Below are positions 1 through 6,401 of a DNA stretch of 13,548 bases, in pieces (within the stretch, counting starts at the first letter, position 1; each line of letters begins with the position of its first letter). This stretch comes from an uncultured Collinsella sp. (GTDB lineage: Bacteria > Actinomycetota > Coriobacteriia > Coriobacteriales > Coriobacteriaceae), in NCBI GenBank assembly GCA_900554585.1, contig USHS01000011.1, positions 1 through 13,548 on the forward strand, in the 5' to 3' direction. The notes under the pieces are model-generated. The model worked only from the letters and a program-made list of their open reading frames with translations, was not told the origin of the DNA and did no database searches. A program made the translations under genes and the position numbers.

Positions 1-2
1 TC

Positions 3-1535
3 GTTCCTTCCGTGGGCGACGAGCAGGAGTACTTCCTGATCAAGAAGGACGCCTATCGCAAGCGCAAGGACCTGGTCATCACCGGCCGCACCCTCTTTGG
101 TGCCGCTCCCTGCAAGGGCCAGGAGCTTGAGGAGCACTACTTTGGCGCTATCCGCCCCACCGTCTCGGCCTATATGAAGGATCTGGACGATGAACTGTGG
201 GCGCTTGGCATTCCCGCCAAGACCAAGCACAACGAGGTTGCTCCCTGCCAGCATGAGCTTGCACCGGTCTATGGCGAGGTCAACGAGGCCATCGACCAGA
301 ATCTGGTCATGATGGAGAAGATGAAGCTCATCGCCTCCCGCCACGACTTGGTCTGCCTGCTGCACGAGAAGCCCTTCGAGGGCATCAACGGTTCGGGCAA
401 GCACAACAACTGGTCGCTTGGCACCGAGTCCGAGAATCTGCTCGATCCGGGCGACACCCCGCTCGACAACCTGCAGTTCATCGTCTTCCTCACCGCGGTG
501 ATCGAGGCCGTCGATAACTATCAGGAGCTCCTGCGTGCCTCCGTTGCCTCGGCCGGCAACGACCATCGTCTGGGCGCCAACGAGGCTCCTCCGGCGATTA
601 TGTCCATCTTCCTGGGCGACCAGCTTACCGAGGTCGTCGAGAAGATCATCGATGGCAAGGCTTCCGTCCATGCCACGCGCGGCGTGCTCGACCTGGGCGC
701 CGATACCCTGCCCAAGCTGATGCAGGACAACACCGACCGCAACCGCACCTCCCCGTTTGCCTTCACCGGCAACAAGTTCGAGTTCCGTGCCTGCGGTTCC
801 GAGCAGAACGTCTCCGACTCCAACCTGGTGCTCGATGCCGCCGTGGCCAAGTCGCTCAAGTCCTTCGCCGACGCGCTTGAGGGTACGCCCGAGGATGAGT
901 TCCAGGACGCCGCGCTCGAGTACTGCAAGAAGGTCCTGACCGACCACCAGCGCATCCTGTTCTCCGGTGACGGCTACTCCGACGAGTGGCCCGTTGAGGC
1001 CGAGAAGCGCGGTCTTGCCAACAACAAGACCACGGCCGACGCCCTGCCCGCCTTTGTTTCCGATAAGGCCATTGCGCTCTTTGAGGAGACGGGTGTCCTG
1101 ACCAAGGCCGAGGCCCAGTGCCGCTACGACTGCAAGCTCGAGAAGTACAACAAGCTCATGAACATCGAGGCCACAACGATGGTTCGCGAGGCGCGTCGTA
1201 CCTATCGCCCGGTCATTACCGCCTATGCCACTAAGGTCGCTAAGGGCCTTGAGACTATTCGTGCCGCCGGTGCTGAGGCCGCCATGCAGTGCGAGCAGAA
1301 CACGCTCAACAAGCTCTGCAACGGCATCACCACCATCAACGACTCCATCAAGGCGCTCGACGCCGTGCATCAGAAGGCCGAAGCCCTCGATGGTCAGGAG
1401 CAGGCCAACGTGTACGCGCACGAGGTCGTTCCCGCTATGGATACGCTGCGCGCCGCCGTGGATGCCATGGAGGAGATTGTGGCCGCTGACTACTGGCCGG
1501 TCCCGACCTACGACGACATTCTGTTCTATGTGTAA
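3..1535 (+). CDS. glnN: Type III glutamine synthetase (GlnN-type), 5' end missing
   Basis: Makes glutamine from glutamate, ammonia and ATP in the cytoplasm. The frame is open from the window edge ([13 protein letters not shown] is read from base 3), so the GTG at 12 is an internal valine and not a start. About 510 residues are present; type III enzymes are about 700, so roughly the first 190 are lost. Visible signatures are the metal-site strand GDEQEYFL, the loop [13 protein letters not shown] (about 387-425), ENLLDPGD, the substrate/ATP strand [15 protein letters not shown] (about 765-810), and the C-terminal ending [13 protein letters not shown], all typical of the GlnN family rather than of short GlnA. 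The codons are strongly C/G-ending, which suggests high expression. A terminator follows 24 bases after the stop, so the gene ends its transcript. Upstream regulation cannot be seen. Confidence 0.95.
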   Translation, partial: VPSVGDEQEYFLIKKDAYRKRKDLVITGRTLFGAAPCKGQELEEHYFGAIRPTVSAYMKDLDDELWALGIPAKTKHNEVAPCQHELAPVYGEVNEAIDQNLVMMEKMKLIASRHDLVCLLHEKPFEGINGSGKHNNWSLGTESENLLDPGDTPLDNLQFIVFLTAVIEAVDNYQELLRASVASAGNDHRLGANEAPPAIMSIFLGDQLTEVVEKIIDGKASVHATRGVLDLGADTLPKLMQDNTDRNRTSPFAFTGNKFEFRACGSEQNVSDSNLVLDAAVAKSLKSFADALEGTPEDEFQDAALEYCKKVLTDHQRILFSGDGYSDEWPVEAEKRGLANNKTTADALPAFVSDKAIALFEETGVLTKAEAQCRYDCKLEKYNKLMNIEATTMVREARRTYRPVITAYATKVAKGLETIRAAGAEAAMQCEQNTLNKLCNGITTINDSIKALDAVHQKAEALDGQEQANVYAHEVVPAMDTLRAAVDAMEEIVAADYWPVPTYDDILFYV

Positions 1536-1559
1536 CAGACACGTTTGATTTTGCGTGTG

Positions 1560-1595
1560 AAGGGGTCTCGCCTGTGTGAGGCCCCTTCTTTTTTG
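1560..1595 (+). terminator. Rho-independent terminator after glutamine synthetase
   Basis: The arms aaggggtctc (1560-1569) and gaggcccctt (1578-1587) form a 10-bp stem with one G-T pair and an 8-base loop, followed by a run of T (to 1594). Confidence 0.9.
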
Positions 1596-1718
1596 CCGCT
1601 TTGACCTGCTTTGAACTTGCAGCCGAGCGAGCGTTTCGCGCGGGGCATCTTAAAAGTTGTAACCTGTTTTGGCATGCGGACGTTTCGGGCGTTTGTTCAT
1701 AAAGGGGAGGATGATCCG

Positions 1719-2480
1719 ATGAGGGTATTCGATATCGTGTTTAGCCCGACCGGCGGAACGGAAAGGGCGTCTGGCTACATTGCCAATGCGTTGGAAGGGG
1801 AAACCGTTGCTGTAGATCTGACCGATAGCGGGCTTGGTTTTCGCACGGTTGCGATGACAAAAGAGGATGTAGCCGTGGTCGCGGTGCCCTCGTATGGCGG
1901 GCGAGTCCCGGCTGTGGCCGCGGAGCGCTTGGGTATGATGCGGGGAAACGGTGCGCAGGCGGTTCTGGTTTGCGTTTACGGAAATCGCGCGTATGAGGAC
2001 ACGCTGGTCGAGCTTGAGGATGCGGCAAAGGGCGTGGGCTTTCGGGTAATCGCGGCGGTTTCAGCCATCGCCGAGCATTCTATTGTTCGCCAGTTTGCCG
2101 CCGGCCGACCAGATGCTCAGGACGCGGCACAGCTCGCTGGGTTTGCGGATCAGATTCAGCAAAAGATATCTGCAGGAGATGCTTCTGAGCCGGCTATTCC
2201 GGGCAATCGTCCCTATAAGAAGGCCGGGGGCGCCGGTATGGTGCCCAAGGCCACAAAAGAGTGCACCGCTTGCGGGGCTTGTGCCGCAGCGTGCCCTGTT
2301 GGCGCTATCGATAAAGACGATCCCAAGCGGGTGGACAAAAAGGCCTGCATCTCTTGCATGCGCTGTGTCGCCGTATGCCCGCATGCCGCCCGCGCGGTAA
2401 ACCCCATCATGCTCTCTGCGGCTACCAAGATGTTGAGCAAAGCCTGTGCCGAGCGGAAGGAGTGCGAGCTGTTTATCTAG
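1719..2480 (+). CDS. EFR1-type flavodoxin/ferredoxin fusion
   Basis: A 253-residue cytoplasmic electron carrier, probably moving electrons between an FMN-binding flavodoxin-like half and two iron-sulfur clusters; the partner is unknown. Residues 1-155 have the flavodoxin-type layout: phosphate-binding loop SPTGGTERA (9-17), PSYGGRVP (57-64) and CVYGNRAYED (85-94). Residues 182-192 (CTACGACAAAC followed by P) and 210-220 (CISCMRCVAVC followed by P) are two complete CxxCxxCxxxCP [4Fe-4S] motifs. I chose ATG 1719 because aaggggagg lies 8-9 bases upstream and MRVFDIVFSPTGGT is the normal flavodoxin beginning; the open frame reaches back to 1611 but that stretch has no domain. The gene stands alone between two terminators. 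Family assignment is by pattern; no redox partner is adjacent to fix its job. Confidence 0.88.
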   Translation: MRVFDIVFSPTGGTERASGYIANALEGETVAVDLTDSGLGFRTVAMTKEDVAVVAVPSYGGRVPAVAAERLGMMRGNGAQAVLVCVYGNRAYEDTLVELEDAAKGVGFRVIAAVSAIAEHSIVRQFAAGRPDAQDAAQLAGFADQIQQKISAGDASEPAIPGNRPYKKAGGAGMVPKATKECTACGACAAACPVGAIDKDDPKRVDKKACISCMRCVAVCPHAARAVNPIMLSAATKMLSKACAERKECELFI

Positions 2481-2523
2481 CGCAAGGGCATTGAGTATTT
2501 TTCGTTTTATAACGGCAAAAAGA

Positions 2524-2563
2524 ACGAACCCGTCGGACCTTACATCCGGCGGGTTCGTACATT
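2524..2563. terminator. Strong hairpin terminator, likely two-way
   Basis: A 14-bp stem (acgaacccgtcgga, 2524-2537, with tccggcgggttcgt, 2545-2558) has a 7-base loop. On the plus strand ATTTTT follows (ending the EFR1 gene); on the minus strand TCTTTTT follows, so it can also stop leftward transcripts coming from the tRNA side. Confidence 0.85.
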
Positions 2564-2570
2564 TTTGAGT

Positions 2571-2588
2571 TGGTGCCCCCAGCGGGAT
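2571..2588 (-). repeat. Duplicate of the tRNA-Glu 3' end
   Basis: The 18 bases tggtgcccccagcgggat are identical to 2760-2777, which encode the CCA, discriminator, acceptor 3' strand and the 3' half of the T stem of the tRNA-Glu gene. The two copies lie in direct orientation 189 bases apart. The match breaks off inside the T loop, so no second functional tRNA is present. Confidence 0.8.
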
Positions 2589-2711
2589 GTCCGCGTGCGG
2601 CTGGCGCCGCCCGCATTCGCTGCGTCGCTTCACTCCTTGCGTGCTGCGCTGGAAAACGCTTGCGCGTTTCCTCAGCTCCGCACCCTGTCGGGTTCGAATC
2701 CCGGCATATCG
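2589..2711. repeat. GC-rich palindromic insert with a T-arm-like end
   Basis: Between the tRNA 3'-end duplicate and the tRNA terminator lies a compact structured stretch. It holds an imperfect palindrome centred on ggcgcc (about 2595-2616), a hairpin ggaaaacgc/gcgtttcc around 2651-2671, and at 2687-2705 a T-arm-like sequence (gtcgggttcgaatcccggc) in the opposite orientation to the tRNA-Glu. No acceptor or anticodon arm matches this T arm, so it is not a tRNA gene. The layout suggests a dispersed repeat or a decayed integration footprint at the tRNA 3' end; no protein is credible here. Confidence 0.5.
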
Positions 2712-2716
2712 GTAGC

Positions 2717-2748
2717 AAAAAGCCCGCCACCGCGAGGGTAACGGGCTT
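2717..2748 (-). terminator. Terminator of the tRNA-Glu transcript
   Basis: Read on the minus strand, aagcccg (2748-2742) pairs with cgggctt (2726-2720), and five T follow (2721-2717). It lies 12 bases beyond the CCA end of tRNA-Glu. Confidence 0.75.
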
Positions 2749-2759
2749 CTCGTTTCAAA

Positions 2760-2836
2760 TGGTGCCCCCAGCGGGATTCGAACCCGCGATATCCACCTTG
2801 AAAGGGTGGCGTCCTTGGCCGCTAGACGATGGGGAC
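2760..2836 (-). tRNA. tRNA-Glu (anticodon UUC), CCA encoded
   Basis: The minus strand folds as a full cloverleaf. Acceptor GTCCCCA pairs with TGGGGGC (one G-T pair), the anticodon stem CCACC/GGTGG closes the loop CTTTCAA with anticodon TTC, the T arm GCGGGTTCGAATCCCGC is complete, the discriminator is A and CCA is encoded (2762-2760). It decodes GAA and GAG. Its 3' 18 bases recur at 2571-2588. Confidence 0.97.
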
Positions 2837-2846
2837 AGCGGGAAAG

Positions 2847-2855
2847 AGTATAGCA
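2847..2855 (-). promoter_or_regulatory. Extended -10 promoter element of tRNA-Glu
   Basis: The minus strand reads TGCTATACT, an extended -10 box whose last T lies 10 bases before the mature tRNA 5' end, the spacing expected for a short 5' leader. The -35 position (TACGCG near 2870-2875) is poor, which fits dependence on the extended -10. Confidence 0.6.
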
Positions 2856-2936
2856 GACTTTTTTGCCGGCGCGTATATCGTTGGCAAACTGGAAAACCAC
2901 CACACAGGAGTAGGCTTCTATTCCGATTTTCAAATA

Positions 2937-3071
2937 TCTCAATCTGTAACATCTGGGCTGATAAATCGGATCTATCTGTTACAGATCGAGACAAAAGGCA
3001 GACGTCGGGACGAACATCTCATTCTGTAACAGTAAGACGACTTTTAACGGTCTAGATGTTACAGATTGAGA
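2937..3071. repeat. 135-bp element with perfect 18-bp terminal inverted repeats
   Basis: The ends tctcaatctgtaacatct (2937-2954) and agatgttacagattgaga (3054-3071) are exact reverse complements over 18 bases. Two degenerate inner copies sit at 2974-2992 (right-end orientation) and 3016-3034 (left-end orientation), each sharing about 14-16 of 19 bases with the ends. The copies are evenly set: 38 bases within each facing pair and 80 bases between pairs, so it can also be read as two tandem 80-bp hairpin units. It contains no credible gene. The sequence from 2856 to 2936 upstream shows nothing else I can name apart from a partial copy (gaaaaccaccaca, 2892-2904) of the sequence at 3090-3102. Confidence 0.75.
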
Positions 3072-3090
3072 CAAACTGCCGTGGCAGGTC

Positions 3091-3127
3091 AAAACCACCA
3101 CAAAGGTGCCTGTCCCCTTTGTGGTGG
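3091..3127 (-). terminator. Terminator of the murT-gatD operon with GGGGACAGGCACC-type loop
   Basis: On the minus strand, 7 bases after the stop codon, ccaccacaaagg (3127-3116) pairs perfectly over 12 bp with cctttgtggtgg (3106-3095) across a 9-base loop, then TTTT follows (3094-3091). The loop region reads GGGGACAGGCACC, a motif that recurs with changes at 10443-10463. Confidence 0.85.
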
Positions 3128-3134
3128 CAGGGTG

Positions 3135-5312
3135 CTAGGGGAGGAGCTTCATGGCGGCGTCGTGGGCGGCGTGCTCGTAGGTGTCGTCGAGGGGCTTGAG
3201 CGGCAGCAGAGCGTTGGCCTGTGCATCGCCGCGGCGCTCGAGGGCGTGGGCGATGAGCCAGTCGGCGAGCTCGGGGTTCTTGGGCAGTGCCGGTCCGTGT
3301 AGGTATGTGCCGATGACGCCCTTGTAGATGAGACCCTCAAAGCCATCGTCGCCGTTGTTGCCGGTGCCCGTGACGACGGACGTTCCGAGCGGCGTGGCCT
3401 CTGCATCGAGCAGGGTGCGGCCGCCGTGGTTCTCAAATCCCACAAAGGGCTCGGGTGCCAGGTCGGTCTTGACGGCGACGTTGCCGATCAGGCGGTCGGA
3501 GCCGCGCACGGTTTCGGCGGCAATGACGCCCAGGCCCTCGATGCGATTCTCGCCCATATAGTACGAACGGCCGAGCAGCTGATAGCTGCCGCAGATAGCG
3601 AGCAGCGAGCCGCCATCCTCAACATAGGACGCAACCTTGTCTTTTTGAGCGAACAGCTCGTGTGCCACGGCAAGCTGATCGCGGTCGGAGCCACCGCCCA
3701 TCATAACGATGTCGGCGTCGGTGAGATCGAGCGACTCGCCCATACGGACCTCATCCACACGCACGGGAATGCCGCGCCAGGCGCAGCGGCGCTCGAGGGC
3801 AATGACGTTGCCGCCGTCGCCATAGAGGTTGAGGGCATCGGGATACAGGTAGACGATGCGCAGGGGGCGCGAGAGCTCGACCGGCGCAATATCGGTGGGG
3901 ACAGCGCTGCCATCGGTGCGCGTTGCGGCGTGGGAGGCAACCGAGCTCGCATCGGCGCCCTTAAGCTCGTCGAGCTCCTTGACCAGTGGCGGGAAGGCCG
4001 TGTAGTTGGCGACGGCGTAGAAGGTGTCATTGGCGGCCTCGTCCGCCACGGCGCCGATCGCTTGCTCGATATTCGAGATGATAGCGGAGTCGATGCCGGC
4101 GTACTTCAGACGTACCTGCATATCGTGTGCACGCGTGCCGCCGGCAAAGGCGACAAGCCCTGGGGTGTCGGCGATGCGCTCGAAGTCGACGTCGTAGATC
4201 CACGAGACATCGTGACCGTCGGCGTCGTTGTCGTTCAGGAAGAAGGCGCAGAGCCTGCCGCCTGCCGTTTTAATGGACTGAATCTGGCGATCGAAGCCCA
4301 CGGGATTCTTGGCCAGGTTTGCCTCGACGGTACGGCCGGCGATCTCCCAGCGGCCCATGCGTCCGCCGGCGGGGACGTAGGCATCGAGCGTGGGCTGCAG
4401 GTGAGTTGCGTCCACGCCTAGCTCGCGCGCCGCAAAGAAGGCGGCGGCAACGTTGTAGACCATGTACAGACCGTTATAGCGCGTGGCGATGTGCGTTGCG
4501 GGCGCGTCGGTATCGGGTCCAAAGTTCAGTTCAAAGCCGTAGCCGTCGCAGCCGAGCTCCACGCCCGTCACGCGACGGACAAGCGCAGGGCGTGCCCAAC
4601 CGCACGAGGGGCAATGGTAGGCGCCGAGCTGGCCGTATTGCACGTAGTCGTACTCCAACGGGGTGTTGCACTGCGAGCAAAAGCGCGAGTCGCTAATGCG
4701 GTCAGACTCGGTGTCGGTGGCGCCGTCGATGCCAAAGGCGATGCTTGCATTGGGAACGCGCACGGCGATCGCGGCACACAGCGGGTCGTCGGCGTTATAG
4801 ATGAGCGTCGTTGTCGGCGAAAGCTCCAGCGCGTGGGCGATGACGTCCTGGGTGTGGTCGATCTCGCCGTAGCGGTCCAGCTGGTCGCGGAACAGGTTGA
4901 GCAGCACAAAGTAGGTCGGCTTGAGCTTGGGCAGGACGCGCACCGTGTAGAGCTCGTCGCACTCAAAGACGCCTACGCGCTTGCTGCTGGCGGTTCGCTT
5001 AAGGTTGCCACGCGCCTCGAGCAGGGCACCAACCACGCCCGGCTCCATGTTGTTTCCGGCACGGTTGCATACCACGGTGGCGCCGCTGGCGGCAACGGCA
5101 TCGGCGATGAGGTTGGAGGTGGTGGTCTTGCCGTTGGTGCCGGTGATCACCACGCTGCGGTCGACAAGGCCCGCGAGGTCGCTTAGCAGCTCGGGGTCGA
5201 TCTTCATGGCGATGCGGCCGGGGAGTACGCCGCCCTGGCGCTTAAGGACGGAGCGCAGCCCCCAGCGGGCGATATCGCTCGAGGTGCAGGCGAGAGATGA
5301 GCGGAAGTTCAT
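3135..5312 (-). CDS. murT-gatD: MurT-GatD fusion, lipid II isoglutaminyl synthase
   Basis: Predicted to amidate the alpha-carboxyl of D-glutamate in the lipid II stem peptide, giving D-isoglutamine, at the inner face of the membrane during peptidoglycan synthesis. Residues about 1-450 are MurT: the normal MurT-type start MNFRSSLACTSSDIARWGLR, the Mur-ligase ATP loop GTNGKTTT (58-65), an inserted zinc ribbon with CxxC at 212-215 and 234-237, and the DUF1727-type motif DNDADGHDVSWIYD (361-374), whose acidic residues complete the amidase site in known MurT/GatD pairs. A polar linker (about 451-480) leads to GatD: nucleophile C574 in ICGSYQLLG and H672 in TYLHGP. In Staphylococcus aureus and Streptococcus pneumoniae these are two proteins of about 440 and 240-260 residues; here the frame runs through with no stop. 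A start at 5312 is backed by AGGA upstream. It is the last gene of a minus-strand operon, 45 bases after the preceding gene. Confidence 0.93.
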   Translation of the reverse strand: MNFRSSLACTSSDIARWGLRSVLKRQGGVLPGRIAMKIDPELLSDLAGLVDRSVVITGTNGKTTTSNLIADAVAASGATVVCNRAGNNMEPGVVGALLEARGNLKRTASSKRVGVFECDELYTVRVLPKLKPTYFVLLNLFRDQLDRYGEIDHTQDVIAHALELSPTTTLIYNADDPLCAAIAVRVPNASIAFGIDGATDTESDRISDSRFCSQCNTPLEYDYVQYGQLGAYHCPSCGWARPALVRRVTGVELGCDGYGFELNFGPDTDAPATHIATRYNGLYMVYNVAAAFFAARELGVDATHLQPTLDAYVPAGGRMGRWEIAGRTVEANLAKNPVGFDRQIQSIKTAGGRLCAFFLNDNDADGHDVSWIYDVDFERIADTPGLVAFAGGTRAHDMQVRLKYAGIDSAIISNIEQAIGAVADEAANDTFYAVANYTAFPPLVKELDELKGADASSVASHAATRTDGSAVPTDIAPVELSRPLRIVYLYPDALNLYGDGGNVIALERRCAWRGIPVRVDEVRMGESLDLTDADIVMMGGGSDRDQLAVAHELFAQKDKVASYVEDGGSLLAICGSYQLLGRSYYMGENRIEGLGVIAAETVRGSDRLIGNVAVKTDLAPEPFVGFENHGGRTLLDAEATPLGTSVVTGTGNNGDDGFEGLIYKGVIGTYLHGPALPKNPELADWLIAHALERRGDAQANALLPLKPLDDTYEHAAHDAAMKLLP

Positions 5313-5357
5313 GAAGCCGTTCCTAACGTGAATGACATGGTCGTGACGTTTGTGCCG

Positions 5358-6401
5358 TTAAAAGCCGTAGCGGCGCGCAAATTCCTGGGCAAGCTGCGAT
5401 ACGTCTTCGCAAGCGCTGGCCCAGGGGGCAAAGTCGGGAGTATCCGAGATGATGCCGTCGGCCTCCCAAACTGCCTGATGCGAAAGGTCCCAGGGGTCGT
5501 GCGGTTCGGGCCGGCAGGGAAGGTACGGCGTCTGATACATGGGGTTCAGCAAAAAGAACGCGCCGCCCTCGCAGCGGTTGGCAAACTCACGCAGCGCGCG
5601 TGTCGCCGGGCGCATCTTGTTCGTTTTGAACAGCAAGATCGTGCGGGCGAGCAGGTACCAGGGGGAGTTCTCGAGGGTATCGGCCCCCATCTGCTCCTCG
5701 AGCTGGTGGGCCAGGGCAAAAAAGCCGTCCTCGTCTTCTAGGCGAGCGAGGGCGAGTAGCACGGTGCCTGCAGCTCGGGTGGGATAGCCTTCCGCCTTAA
5801 GAACGCGGCGAGAATAGTTGGCGGCAGCACGGTAGCGAGCGCTCGCCATGCACAGCTGCGAGATGGCCTCGAGCGTGTGGAGCCACCCGATAAGAGCCGG
5901 CTCGCTTACGGTGAGATCGGCCGCCGTCACGCCGTCTGCCAGCACCTTGTTGGCCCAGTAGTGCGGGGCCTCCATGTCGAACCCGGGCACGCTTTGCTGC
6001 AGGTAATCGGTCGTGGTCGCCTCGAGTTTCATCAGGTCACCCAGACAGGCGTCGACGGGCGTGTCCGCCAAAATGATGGCGAGCAGCTGGGCATCGAGGA
6101 CATACGCGTCGACGCGGACGATCTTGAGCAGCTCATCGCGCGTATCGTCGAACAGGTGGTTGCGCGTCTGTTCAAACTCCTCGTCGCTGCCCATGTCCTC
6201 GATGCGATGGAGCTCGTCGAGCAGGTGGCGGTGGACGCCTGCATAGGACAGCAGTGCCTGGGCATGCTCGGTCTGCGCATACTTATGAGGGTTGACGCTC
6301 ACGTCGTTATGGACAAGCTCGCGTGCTGCATCGGTGAGTTCGGGGTGCGACGCAAGGTAGGCGCGCTCCAGGTAGGCGGGGATGTAGACGCTCGGATCCA
6401 T
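5358..6401 (-). CDS. TPR-like helical-repeat protein B, unknown function
   Basis: A 347-residue, Leu/Ala/Glu-rich, all-helical-looking cytoplasmic protein with no signal peptide, membrane segment or catalytic motif that I recognise. Residues about 85-135 and 170-230 look like paired TPR-type helices (for example WLHTLEAISQ and RYRAAANYSRRVLKAEG), and 245-275 is another helix pair beginning SPWYLLART. The C-terminus (about 280-347) is rich in aromatics and prolines. It aligns by eye along most of its length with the gene just upstream (see findings), so the two are probably paralogues. ATG 6401 overlaps the upstream stop by one base (TAATG), and GGGAGGAG lies inside the end of the upstream gene, so translation is probably coupled. 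A scaffold or adaptor role linked to the following MurT-GatD is only an inference from the operon. Confidence 0.85.
   Translation of the reverse strand: MDPSVYIPAYLERAYLASHPELTDAARELVHNDVSVNPHKYAQTEHAQALLSYAGVHRHLLDELHRIEDMGSDEEFEQTRNHLFDDTRDELLKIVRVDAYVLDAQLLAIILADTPVDACLGDLMKLEATTTDYLQQSVPGFDMEAPHYWANKVLADGVTAADLTVSEPALIGWLHTLEAISQLCMASARYRAAANYSRRVLKAEGYPTRAAGTVLLALARLEDEDGFFALAHQLEEQMGADTLENSPWYLLARTILLFKTNKMRPATRALREFANRCEGGAFFLLNPMYQTPYLPCRPEPHDPWDLSHQAVWEADGIISDTPDFAPWASACEDVSQLAQEFARRYGF

Noticed and set aside
2687..2711. Plus-strand tRNA ending in gtcgggttcgaatcccggc
   Set aside because: Only a T arm is present; upstream bases give no matching acceptor 5' strand, D arm or anticodon arm.
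2473..2730. Minus-strand open frame of 85 codons over the GC-rich insert
   Set aside because: It runs through a tRNA-like repeat, palindromes and a terminator stem; no ribosome site. It is the translation of a repeat, not a gene.
2570..3055. Plus-strand open frame of 161 codons across tRNA-Glu and the inverted-repeat element
   Set aside because: It crosses an RNA gene and its promoter in antisense, with no domain and no start signal.
2936..3072. CRISPR array
   Set aside because: The four repeat copies alternate in orientation and are degenerate; spacers are not unit-length and no cas gene is near.
3426..4421. Long plus-strand open frame antisense to murT-gatD
   Set aside because: It is the complement of a gene with clear catalytic motifs; long antisense frames are expected at this G+C and codon bias.
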